From NCBI GenBank assembly GCA_030589225.1, contig JAUUWD010000048.1, forward strand, positions 1-8,947: 8,947 nucleotides of DNA, in the 5' to 3' direction. Below the pieces are notes generated by a model. The model was not told the DNA's origin. It did not search any database and saw only the letters and a program-made list of their open reading frames with translations. The stretch is from Desulfobacteraceae bacterium. Its GTDB lineage: Bacteria; Desulfobacterota; DSM-4660; Desulfatiglandales; Desulfatiglandaceae. Within the stretch, counting starts at the first letter, position 1, and every line of letters begins with the position of its first letter. Positions 1 to 6,269 of the stretch are shown here, one piece after another. A program made the position numbers and the translations under genes.

Positions 1-72
1 GCAAAATACAAAATCGGGTGTATGCTGCGCCCGATGTTCCAAAAGCTCGCGTATTGTCCGTCTAAGTCTCAT
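1..72 (-). CDS. N-terminus of a probable AMP-forming acyl-CoA synthetase/ligase (partial, runs off the window)
   Basis: The minus strand has an ATG at 72-70 followed by 24 open codons to the window edge. They read MRLRRTIRELLEHR, then AQHTPDFVFC. The pattern 'TIRELLEHRAQHTPD' followed by a hydrophobic stretch is what one expects at the N-terminus of ANL-superfamily AMP-forming acyl-CoA ligases (typically 'L..LLE.RA...PDK.FL'). Such enzymes activate a carboxylic acid to its CoA thioester with ATP. An in-frame TAG at 90-88 lies upstream and there is no other ATG, so this start is well constrained. The ribosome binding site is weak (AGAGAAAG-like). The gene follows the crotonase gene by 78 nt on the same strand, and a CoA ligase beside a crotonase makes pathway sense, as in CaiC/CaiD. 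The catalytic motifs lie outside the window, so the family call rests on a short N-terminal match only. Confidence 0.6.
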   Translation of the reverse strand, partial: MRLRRTIRELLEHRAQHTPDFVFC

Positions 73-74
73 AT

Positions 75-103
75 AGAGAAACTTTCTCTAGTTTAACTAG
101 AGA
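75..103 (-). promoter_or_regulatory. Two overlapping dyads (alternative hairpins or operator) just upstream of the ligase start
   Basis: Positions 85-103 form a perfect 8-bp inverted repeat (TCTCTAGT, loop TTA, ACTAGAGA). Positions 75-89 form a second 7-bp perfect dyad (AGAGAAA, centre C, TTTCTCT). They share bases 85-89, so as RNA only one can form at a time. The second ends two bases before the ATG at 72 and includes the only candidate Shine-Dalgarno. In the minus-strand transcript no U-tract follows either stem, which argues against a terminator. The site could be a translation control element or a protein-binding operator. The dyads are seen directly; the function is inference. Confidence 0.4.
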
Positions 104-150
104 CAAAAATTTCAATTAGGGCGAAGTCCCAGGGTTTGAATCAGCTATAC

Positions 151-927
151 TTAGCCCTTTGCCGCGCGTGCTGCGCGCTCCTTAAGAAAATTTTCCATTA
201 TTGCTTGGGGTTCCCCAGATGCATATGATTCGCGATGGTACCTAACAGCAGCGTCTAAAGCTTCTTGGAAACTTTCTTCTGTTACTTCGCGGAAACGTTT
301 TTTATCGAGTCGCATGGCAACCGGAGGTTTTGATGCAAGAAGTTTTGCAGTAGTCAACGCTTCATTCATCAGTTCCTCCTGGGAAACTAGTTTGTGTATC
401 AGCCCGATGTGGTGGCATTCTTCTGCATCCATCATTCGACCTGTCAAAGTAAGCTCAATTGTCCGGGAAAGACCCAGCATTTCTTTCATAATCCAGGGAC
501 CAGTTATACTTAAAATACCAGAATTGATTTCGGGCTGACCCATTGTAACTCCTGGATGGCCGATTCGAATATCAGCAAGCAGAGCCACCTGAAATCCCGA
601 ACCTGCTGCAACTCCGTTCAGAGCCACAATTAGGGGTTTGGATAAGCTGCGAATTAAATCGTACAAGCTGCGCCATTCTTCGATCCAGAGTTCAGCTTGC
701 TCAAGATTGAAGGTCTTTGCCTCTTTAAAATCTTGGCCAGCGCAAAAGGCCCTGTTACCTTTCCCTGTTAAAATGATGGCGCGAATGCTTTGATTGCTTT
801 CATAATTTTTAAGAGCATTAACCATCTCATCTCTCATCGACTTGTGCCACGCATTTAAGACCTCAGGCCGATTCAAAGTGATTATGCCTATATTTTTCTC
901 TTCTTTAGAATTGATAAACTCATACAT
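151..927 (-). CDS. Enoyl-CoA hydratase/isomerase (crotonase) family protein with one catalytic Glu replaced by Gln
   Basis: A full-length crotonase-superfamily protein of 258 residues, the usual size for the family. It is presumably a cytoplasmic enzyme acting on an acyl-CoA thioester. The opening 'GIITLNRPEVLNA' (14-26) is typical. The two oxyanion-hole segments are AFCAGQD (60-66) and NGVAAGSGF (104-112), and 'GQPEINSGI' (130-138) carries Glu133, matching Glu164 of rat mitochondrial enoyl-CoA hydratase. The partner position of rat Glu144, twenty residues earlier, is Gln113 (codon CAG). Classical hydratases need both glutamates, whereas isomerases and several other crotonases keep only the Glu164 equivalent. 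A double-bond isomerase, lyase or other thioester reaction is therefore as likely as hydration. The start ATG is preceded by AGGAGG at an 11-nt spacing. The gene follows the cyclodeaminase-family gene by 70 nt and precedes a putative CoA ligase, suggesting a CoA-dependent step late in the pathway. Confidence 0.93.
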   Translation of the reverse strand: MYEFINSKEEKNIGIITLNRPEVLNAWHKSMRDEMVNALKNYESNQSIRAIILTGKGNRAFCAGQDFKEAKTFNLEQAELWIEEWRSLYDLIRSLSKPLIVALNGVAAGSGFQVALLADIRIGHPGVTMGQPEINSGILSITGPWIMKEMLGLSRTIELTLTGRMMDAEECHHIGLIHKLVSQEELMNEALTTAKLLASKPPVAMRLDKKRFREVTEESFQEALDAAVRYHRESYASGEPQAIMENFLKERAARAAKG

Positions 928-997
928 GTCTGCCTATACCTCCTGGCCTATCAGACGGTTATGAATTAAGTATATTATCTGAGTTTTAGCCCGATGC

Positions 998-1987
998 CTA
1001 AGTCGATTGCTGAAAGCTAAAGGTCTGGCCCAATCTCCTTTTTTGGGCTTCCTTGTAGACATGATGGGCACAACCAATGTCGTGGCTTCCGAGACCAATG
1101 AGGCAAGCAATAATAATTTCGTCTTTTGCCTCTCGACCGGATTTCGTTCCTGCAACAATCTCGCCGACTTCTCCATAGATATTCTCTTCACCTATCTTTC
1201 CCTCTTGGACCAGACGAGAGAGTTCACCCCGATGCTTACTTTGCTCCCAACTGTCTACAATTATCTTGTTTGAGCTTAAAATGATTTGAGGATCGATCTC
1301 AGGATATGAACCTATTGATGCAATGAAGGCACCTTTTGATACCCACCCTTGTTTAATGAGAATCTCATTGGCGGTGGTAGCCGTGACAATAATGTCGGCT
1401 TCGAAAACCGTCTGTTGGGGATCCTTTGTTTCTCTGATTGAGATCTCCAGCTCATCTTGCATCTCTTTTGCAAAATCTCGAGATGCCTGCGGGGAAACGT
1501 CAGCAACTCTGACTTCTTCAAGGTCAAACAGTTGATACAGCGCCCGCAGTTGCATCCTTCCTTGGGCACCGGCGCCGATGATGGCTGCAGTTTTGGAATT
1601 TTTTTTGGCAAGGTATTTTGCGGCAATTCCGGTGGCCGCGCCTGTCCGCAGATCCGTAATATACCCGCCTTCCATTACAGATTTCAGGAAGCCGGTTTCT
1701 GCATCGATAAGAATGGTTTCCGCCATAATATAAGGTAGTCCCTTCTCCCTATTTTTTTCCCATCCCCCTACCCATTTCAACCCCGCCGCATTTTGAGGGA
1801 CCAGGTAGGCCGGCATGGCATTTATCCACCCGTCAACAGGGTCCATTTTAAGGTGAAGTTTGGGCGGCATTACCACGTTGCCCTCTCCATGCGCCCTGAA
1901 TACCTGCTCAACAACTTCCAGGCAAGCCCGCATGTCTATACATTTTTTTGTGTCTTCTCTGGATAGAAGTAGCGTCGAGTCATTCAT
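998..1987 (-). CDS. Ornithine cyclodeaminase / mu-crystallin family NAD(P)-dependent enzyme
   Basis: About 329 residues, the normal length for the family, which includes ornithine cyclodeaminase, archaeal-type alanine dehydrogenase, ketimine reductases and lysine cyclodeaminase. Counted from the ATG at 1987, the substrate-side 'AGLKWVGGW' carries the conserved Lys at about 71. 'DLRTGAATGIAAKYLA' (113-128) has the carboxylate-binding Arg at 114. The Rossmann dinucleotide loop GAGAQG lies at 138-143. The segment after the second Rossmann strands reads 'IGSYPEIDPQ' and looks several residues shorter than the 'GG/AD.PGK.ELD' segment of true ornithine cyclodeaminases, which contains the catalytic Asp228. 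The substrate is therefore probably not ornithine. I chose ATG 1987 because AAAGGAG stands just upstream. A GTG at 2005 would add six residues but has no Shine-Dalgarno. It sits in the operon 55 nt after the stress protein gene. Family is confident; reaction is unknown. Confidence 0.9.
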   Translation of the reverse strand: MNDSTLLLSREDTKKCIDMRACLEVVEQVFRAHGEGNVVMPPKLHLKMDPVDGWINAMPAYLVPQNAAGLKWVGGWEKNREKGLPYIMAETILIDAETGFLKSVMEGGYITDLRTGAATGIAAKYLAKKNSKTAAIIGAGAQGRMQLRALYQLFDLEEVRVADVSPQASRDFAKEMQDELEISIRETKDPQQTVFEADIIVTATTANEILIKQGWVSKGAFIASIGSYPEIDPQIILSSNKIIVDSWEQSKHRGELSRLVQEGKIGEENIYGEVGEIVAGTKSGREAKDEIIIACLIGLGSHDIGCAHHVYKEAQKRRLGQTFSFQQST

Positions 1988-1991
1988 GGGG

Positions 1992-1998
1992 CTCCTTT
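1992..1998 (-). promoter_or_regulatory. Ribosome binding site that decides the cyclodeaminase-family start
   Basis: AAAGGAG on the minus strand is followed by a four-C spacer and then ATG at 1987. The spacing is rather short, but this is the only Shine-Dalgarno in the region. It lies inside the extension that a GTG start at 2005 would create, which argues for initiation at 1987. Confidence 0.6.
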
Positions 1999-2042
1999 CC
2001 CCCACGTAACTTCATTTGTGGGTGCTTTTAAGTGTTTCTTGT

Positions 2043-2435
2043 TTACTTCACCGATAGAACAGGGCACGATGCATTTATGATAACATATTGGGCAACAGAG
2101 CCAAACAGGAGTTTACCAACTTTTGATCTTCTCCTGGTGCCAATGATGATTTGATCGATTTTATTTTCATCGGCAAATTGAACAAGATCTTCACCTGCAC
2201 CTATGCCACGGATCAAGAGGTGTGTATCACAGGGGATTTTATCCTCTTCGAAATTTTTTTTCACATTTTCAAGATCCTGTTCAGCCCTTTCGGTCTCTTT
2301 TACTTTACTCTCAGAAACGCTTTCATGCGAGGTCACCACACTAACCTGGGCGTTAAAAGCATTAGCGTGCTTTTTGGCAATCTTCAAAGCAGCCTTCGCC
2401 ACATTGGATCCGTCATAACATACCATAATTTTCAT
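2043..2435 (-). CDS. Universal stress protein, UspA family (single domain)
   Basis: A 130-residue single Usp domain. It opens with 'MKIMVCYDGS', the beta-1 strand and the Asp that contacts nucleotide in ATP-binding Usps. It ends 'ASCPVLSVK', a typical family C-terminus. The nucleotide loop normally reads G-2X-G-9X-G-S/T; here it is Gly99-T-R-Arg102, nine residues, then Gly112-Ser113, so the second glycine is arginine. ATP binding is plausible but not assured. Residues about 40-66 are charged and helical-looking. AGGA seven bases before the ATG supports the start. The gene sits 51 nt downstream of the opine dehydrogenase-family gene. Small Usps are known next to transporters, for example TeaD beside the TeaABC ectoine importer, where it modulates uptake. 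A similar regulatory role here is inference. Confidence 0.92.
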   Translation of the reverse strand: MKIMVCYDGSNVAKAALKIAKKHANAFNAQVSVVTSHESVSESKVKETERAEQDLENVKKNFEEDKIPCDTHLLIRGIGAGEDLVQFADENKIDQIIIGTRRRSKVGKLLFGSVAQYVIINASCPVLSVK

Positions 2436-2486
2436 TTTGATATCCTATTTCAATAGTTAATCGAAAATCGTCAATTATTCGGCAGG

Positions 2487-3584
2487 CTATGAGCTCAGCG
2501 CTACAATTTCTTCGGGAGTCTTATCGACTATCCCGAGCTTTTCAAGAGTCATCCCTTTTGTAACATAGTCCACGCCGTGAAGTTCTGAAGCCAACCGGAT
2601 ACACAATTCGGTAACCGGCGTTTCAACCGACACCATTTTGGCCAGTTGTACGGCGGGGACTTCAAGACCCGGAACATCTTCGGTGATATAGCGGCTCCTC
2701 ACGTTATGTCCAACGATATCCTTATAGGGGCTTTCAGGGCTGTTCACGTATTCATAGTATGTTTTTGTATCATTATGCCCGTAGTACATTTTCAACTGAT
2801 CCATAGTGGACATGAGATTGAGGGATAAACCTTTTCCGATGGCGAGGCGTTCATTATCCATCTGCATCATTTTTTCCGAGATAAGGGGTGTAACACCATC
2901 CATGTAATGCCTGAAGGTTTCCGGATTCTTTTCGATACCACCATAATTTAAGAGTACCGGAAGCGGATGGAGGGTTTGATTAACGTTATCAAGATCCATT
3001 TCCAGGAGATTTACACCAGAAACGAATCCGATGTAACCCTCAAAGATGTCATTCATGATATTAACCACCTCCAGGTTTTTGCGACTGGGCGAAGTCGCAA
3101 TTTTCATCTTGAACTTTTTTTTGTAGATCATTACGGAGTTATATGAACTAATACGGCAGGCATAAGGGAGTGTGGCTGTTTCAGAAATTGTGATGTTTAT
3201 TTTCACACCCTTATCAAACATCATCTTTTTTAGAAGCAGTCCGCCGTAGTTTCCAGGTATTATGATAACATGCTGGCCATCTTTGAGTTCAGGGATCAAC
3301 CTTTGAAAAATTGGTTCATGAGCGAATGAGGGGACAACGATTAGAATAACATCAGAGTCTTTTGCGGCCTCTTCCATATCCATGGTTGCCCCGCTCAGTT
3401 TACCGCCGGCGGTGATATCTCCTTTTAGAAACATCTCCTTTTGAGCCTTTATTTTCAGATAATCCTCTGTCTCCTCCAAAGGTTCATACATCACAACGGG
3501 ATATCCCTTTTCAGCGATTTGACCGCAGAAAGCCCGTCCACCGTTTCCACTTCCCAGTACCGCAAATTTCAATTTGCTAACCAT
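2487..3584 (-). CDS. NAD/NADP octopine/nopaline (opine) dehydrogenase family protein
   Basis: A 365-residue cytoplasmic dehydrogenase of the opine dehydrogenase type. These enzymes reductively couple a 2-oxo acid with an amino acid, or oxidise the resulting N-(carboxyalkyl) amino acid back. An N-terminal Rossmann domain begins 'KLKFAVLGSGNGG', with the dinucleotide loop GSGNGG at 11-16. The C-terminal domain has 'NQTLHPLPVLLNYGGIE' (about 202-218), whose His206 fits the family's catalytic His in an 'HP...LLN.G.IE' context. 'RYITEDVPG' (about 298-306) is the second hallmark segment, with conserved acidic residues. I chose ATG 3584 because AAGGAG lies ten bases upstream; an ATG at 3641 would add 19 residues and has no ribosome binding site. 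The gene follows livF by 78 nt, linking it to the importer. Relatives also include 2-hydroxy/2-amino acid dehydrogenases, so the substrate is not settled. Confidence 0.9.
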   Translation of the reverse strand: MVSKLKFAVLGSGNGGRAFCGQIAEKGYPVVMYEPLEETEDYLKIKAQKEMFLKGDITAGGKLSGATMDMEEAAKDSDVILIVVPSFAHEPIFQRLIPELKDGQHVIIIPGNYGGLLLKKMMFDKGVKINITISETATLPYACRISSYNSVMIYKKKFKMKIATSPSRKNLEVVNIMNDIFEGYIGFVSGVNLLEMDLDNVNQTLHPLPVLLNYGGIEKNPETFRHYMDGVTPLISEKMMQMDNERLAIGKGLSLNLMSTMDQLKMYYGHNDTKTYYEYVNSPESPYKDIVGHNVRSRYITEDVPGLEVPAVQLAKMVSVETPVTELCIRLASELHGVDYVTKGMTLEKLGIVDKTPEEIVALSS

Positions 3585-3594
3585 GTCAACTACT

Positions 3595-3600
3595 CTCCTT
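3595..3600 (-). promoter_or_regulatory. Ribosome binding site that decides the opine dehydrogenase-family start
   Basis: AAGGAG on the minus strand lies ten bases before ATG 3584. The longer reading frame from ATG 3641 has no comparable site, and its extra 19 residues precede the usual start of the Rossmann fold. Confidence 0.65.
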
Positions 3601-3662
3601 AAAATGTTAATTTTAGGTTTCAGGTGTTTCGCAAAGATCAATCACTGAACTTTTAAAGTCTA

Positions 3663-4379
3663 CTATTCAGCCATCAATGAAACTTTTATCATTTCACGGA
3701 TATCTTCTTCAAAATCCTTTTTGGGCCCTTCTTGCTTGACCTGCCCCATGTCAAGCATGTACATGTAGTCAGAAACTTCAAGGGCTTTCATAATGTTCTG
3801 GTCAACAATGAGAATGGTGGTCCCCTGTTGTGCGATTCTGATCAGAAGATCATAGATCTCGATTACAATATTGGGCTGCAGGCCAACAGACGGTTCATCG
3901 ATCATCAACAGTTTGGGTTTTGACATGATTTCCTTTCCGACCGAGAGCGTTCTTAGGAGACCTCCACTCAGGTAAGTGGCTTTTTCCGCTCGCCTTTCTG
4001 ATAACACAGGAAAAAAATCATAGATTTCATCCAGACGTTGTCTTACTTGTTTTTTGTCTTTCCGAAAAGTCCAGGCCCCTAAAAGAAGATTGTCCTGTAT
4101 GGAGAGTTCAGGAAACGTACTGTGTTCTTGGAGCATGTAGCTTATCCCCATCTCCTTCATCTGATAGGGCTGATGGTTTTGGATTTCCGCTCCCTGGAAT
4201 GTGATTTTCCCGTGCCTGGGATGAAGAAAGCCAAAGATAGTCTTTAGTACAGTGGATTTTCCCGCGCCGTTTGCACCGATGATTCCGGTAATTGCACCTT
4301 CTTTTACATCAAGGGAGACATCCCTTAGGATATCGATTTCTTCCACGTAGCCGGCTGTGACATTTTCAATAGACAGCAT
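3663..4379 (-). CDS. livF: Branched-chain amino acid-type ABC transporter ATPase, LivF-like
   Basis: A 238-residue cytoplasmic ATPase, one of the two that drive the HAAT-family importer encoded just upstream. Walker A is GANGAGKS (35-42) and the Q-loop Gln84 lies in 'YMLQEHSTFPELS', which resembles the LivF consensus 'P.....FP.LTV..NL'. Walker B is LLMIDE (157-162), followed by 'PSVGLQP'. The switch position reads VDQN (192-195), matching the VEQN of LivF proteins, where Gln replaces the usual His; this marks it as LivF and not LivG. The signature is LSGGL with 'LLRTL' after it (137-145), where most LivF proteins have SGGEQQML. That is an unusual loss of polar residues facing the partner's nucleotide. 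The gene starts 11 nt after the livG stop, with a GGAGG overlapping the livG end, so the two are probably translationally coupled. Substrate specificity is set by the binding protein. Confidence 0.95.
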   Translation of the reverse strand: MLSIENVTAGYVEEIDILRDVSLDVKEGAITGIIGANGAGKSTVLKTIFGFLHPRHGKITFQGAEIQNHQPYQMKEMGISYMLQEHSTFPELSIQDNLLLGAWTFRKDKKQVRQRLDEIYDFFPVLSERRAEKATYLSGGLLRTLSVGKEIMSKPKLLMIDEPSVGLQPNIVIEIYDLLIRIAQQGTTILIVDQNIMKALEVSDYMYMLDMGQVKQEGPKKDFEEDIREMIKVSLMAE

Positions 4380-4390
4380 TAGCTTCTTTT

Positions 4391-5119
4391 TTATCCTCCC
4401 AAATAGGCGTCGATAACTTGAGGGTCGTTTGCAACCTCCTCCATCGTGCCCTCAGCGATGCGTTCGCCTTTACAGAGTACGGTGACTTTGTTGCATAGCG
4501 CTTTAACCGTCGACATTTCATGACTGACAATCAAAAAGGTTACGTCCTTTCCCTGGTTCATCATTTTGATGGATTCGATGATGATGCCTTTAATTGACTG
4601 GTGTACCCCGGCAAAAGGCTCATCCATCACATAGAGTTTGAGGTCTTTGTGCATAAAGCCTCGAACAATTTGAAGCAGCATGTTCTGACCACCCGAAAGG
4701 CTCTTGGCCTGTTTGTCTTTTAGCCGGATTAGAAGGGCGAAATCGAGAAGTTCTTCGGCACGAGATTTAGCCTCGCGTCTCGATAGTCCTTGGGTAAATG
4801 CCGGTATCAGCATGTTTTCAAGAACGGTCATATCACGCCAAACCCGGGCAACCTGGAATGTTCGCATGATGCCCATTGATGCAATCACATTAGACTGAAG
4901 GCCATCGATTCGTCTTCCGTAATAGTGTATGCTTCCCTCGGTTACTTCGTAAATACCGGTAATCAGATTAATGAGGGTTGTCTTTCCGGACCCGTTGGGG
5001 CCGATAAGTCCGCGAATCTCTCCTTTCTCAACCTGGAGGGAGATATTGTCGTTGGCCCTTAATCCGCCAAACATTTTAACAACGTTCTTCACTTCCAACA
5101 AATTACTGCGATCATCCAT
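4391..5119 (-). CDS. livG: Branched-chain amino acid-type ABC transporter ATPase, LivG-like
   Basis: A 242-residue cytoplasmic ATPase, partner of the LivF-like protein. Walker A is GPNGSGKT (40-47). The Q-loop Gln89 sits in 'GIMRTFQVARVWRDMTVLENM', a LivG hallmark. The signature LSGGQ is at 141-145, Walker B LYVMDE at 162-167 and the switch His200 in 'LIVSHEM'. The family's usual 'YGQQRRLEIARAL' is replaced by 'GGQNMLLQIVRGF', and 'EPAAGLNP' by 'EPFAGVHQ', so this belongs to a divergent LivG branch. All catalytic residues are present. The ATG is preceded by a modest AGGA five bases upstream. The gene is separated from livM by 148 nt holding a repeat, unusually far for this operon type. Confidence 0.95.
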   Translation of the reverse strand: MDDRSNLLEVKNVVKMFGGLRANDNISLQVEKGEIRGLIGPNGSGKTTLINLITGIYEVTEGSIHYYGRRIDGLQSNVIASMGIMRTFQVARVWRDMTVLENMLIPAFTQGLSRREAKSRAEELLDFALLIRLKDKQAKSLSGGQNMLLQIVRGFMHKDLKLYVMDEPFAGVHQSIKGIIIESIKMMNQGKDVTFLIVSHEMSTVKALCNKVTVLCKGERIAEGTMEEVANDPQVIDAYLGG

Positions 5120-5185
5120 ATATGTCCTGCCCGTCTTTAGGGTCTGTCACGAAATAAATATTGCATTTAGGCGCTCAGATTTACG

Positions 5186-5210
5186 CTCCGTGCTCTTCGT
5201 GTCCTTCGTG
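5186..5210 (-). repeat. Degenerate 9-bp-period CACGAAG-type intergenic repeat between livM and livG
   Basis: Read on the minus strand, 5210-5186 contains CACGAAGGA, CACGAAGAG and CACGGAG in direct succession, preceded by AAAC. This is a short tandem array of a 9-bp unit with a conserved CACGAAG core. From memory, similar CACGAAG-rich intergenic repeats are common in Desulfobacterota, Planctomycetota and relatives, often as dispersed elements. It lies in a 148-nt gap (5120-5267) with no open reading frame of note, inside an otherwise tight operon. It is probably a dispersed non-coding repeat that landed between livM and livG. No transposase or target-site duplication is visible. Confidence 0.6.
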
Positions 5211-5267
5211 GTTTACATCGTGTTTAATTCCGGCTTGCTGGGTTCGGTTAATTGACGGAAATCTATC

Positions 5268-6245
5268 TCAGCCCTGCTTCTGTTCCAGTTCCTGATAGGC
5301 TGAAACAGGCCCTTCCCTATCCCTTCGAATCCACTTTTTCAATCGCCTGAAAAGTTCCATCAAGCCGCCGTTGAAAAACCGCATAATGAGAATGACAATA
5401 GCAGTTAATATCACAATCCGGAACTCAGACTGTGCTCTCAAAAGCTCCATGAGGTAACGGACCGATATTGCGCCAACGATAGGCCCGGCTTGGGTCCTCA
5501 TTCCGCCGATGACCACAAAAATGATGATCATCGCCATTTCATTGAAATCTCCCATTACGGGGCTGATCAACCCGATGGAATGACCATAGAACACGCCGGC
5601 CATTCCGGCAAGACCGCTTGCCACCATAAATACAAAAATCTTATACCGTACGATATCAACGCCCATTGAGCGGGCCGCTATGGGATCATCCCGTATGGAT
5701 CTTAGGTAGTACCCAATCTTTGAACGCATGATTACAGCTATCAAAACAATTGCTAACACCGCAATGCCCAAAAACAAATAATAATAGGGAGTGGGCTTCA
5801 TGGTTCCAAAAATCAGCGGTGAATCTATGCCCCTGTCGCCACCGGTAAATGCATAATGTAGTCTGAAATAATTACGCACAACTTCTGCAAACGCCCACGT
5901 GATCAATGCAAGGTAAATACCGTGAATACGGAGACACATGACGCCCAGCAAAGAGCTGATGATCATGGTTAGGAGTATCCCCGCCGGAATGCTCACCCAG
6001 AAAGGGGCACCGGCCTTTTGCATCAAAAGCGTGGAGGTATATGCCCCAATCATGGCAAAGGTATGATGGCCCAGCGAGAATTGCCCGGTATAACCACCCA
6101 ATAAATTCCAGCTCGCAGCCATGATTGTATAAAAGAAAGCAATCGTTAACACGAAACGCCAATAATCGGATATGACAACGGGCAGAAAAACGGCAACTAT
6201 CAGAAGCACCAACAGTCCAATATTTTTCAAATTAAATATTTTCAT
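5268..6245 (-). CDS. livM: Branched-chain amino acid-type ABC transporter permease, LivM-like
   Basis: A 325-residue inner-membrane permease of the HAAT importer. Hydrophobic helices fill most of the protein, beginning with 'IGLLVLLIVAVFLPVVI' near the N-terminus. The LivM hallmark 'ASWNLLGGYTGQFSLGHHTFAMIGAY' occupies about 44-69. 'SIRDDPIAARSMGVDIVRYK' (about 183-202) is the conserved cytoplasmic loop. 'VVIGGMRTQAGPIVGA' (about 245-260) is the ATPase-contacting EAA-like loop; the usual GGMGT is GGMRT here. The C-terminus is a basic cytoplasmic tail with RRLKKWIRR. AAGG six bases before the ATG gives a sound start. It begins 24 nt after the LivH stop and forms the translocation pore with LivH. 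Confidence 0.95.
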   Translation of the reverse strand: MKIFNLKNIGLLVLLIVAVFLPVVISDYWRFVLTIAFFYTIMAASWNLLGGYTGQFSLGHHTFAMIGAYTSTLLMQKAGAPFWVSIPAGILLTMIISSLLGVMCLRIHGIYLALITWAFAEVVRNYFRLHYAFTGGDRGIDSPLIFGTMKPTPYYYLFLGIAVLAIVLIAVIMRSKIGYYLRSIRDDPIAARSMGVDIVRYKIFVFMVASGLAGMAGVFYGHSIGLISPVMGDFNEMAMIIIFVVIGGMRTQAGPIVGAISVRYLMELLRAQSEFRIVILTAIVILIMRFFNGGLMELFRRLKKWIRRDREGPVSAYQELEQKQG

Positions 6246-6269
6246 AGTTAACCTTACGACCTATTTTAA

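Noticed and set aside
110..150. tRNA-like T-arm (GGGTTTGAATC on the plus strand)
   Set aside because: No acceptor, D or anticodon arms can be paired around it; chance resemblance.
934..1191. Minus-strand 85-codon reading frame overlapping the end of the cyclodeaminase-family gene
   Set aside because: It overlaps a clearly coding gene in another frame, resembles no family I know, and has no ribosome binding site.
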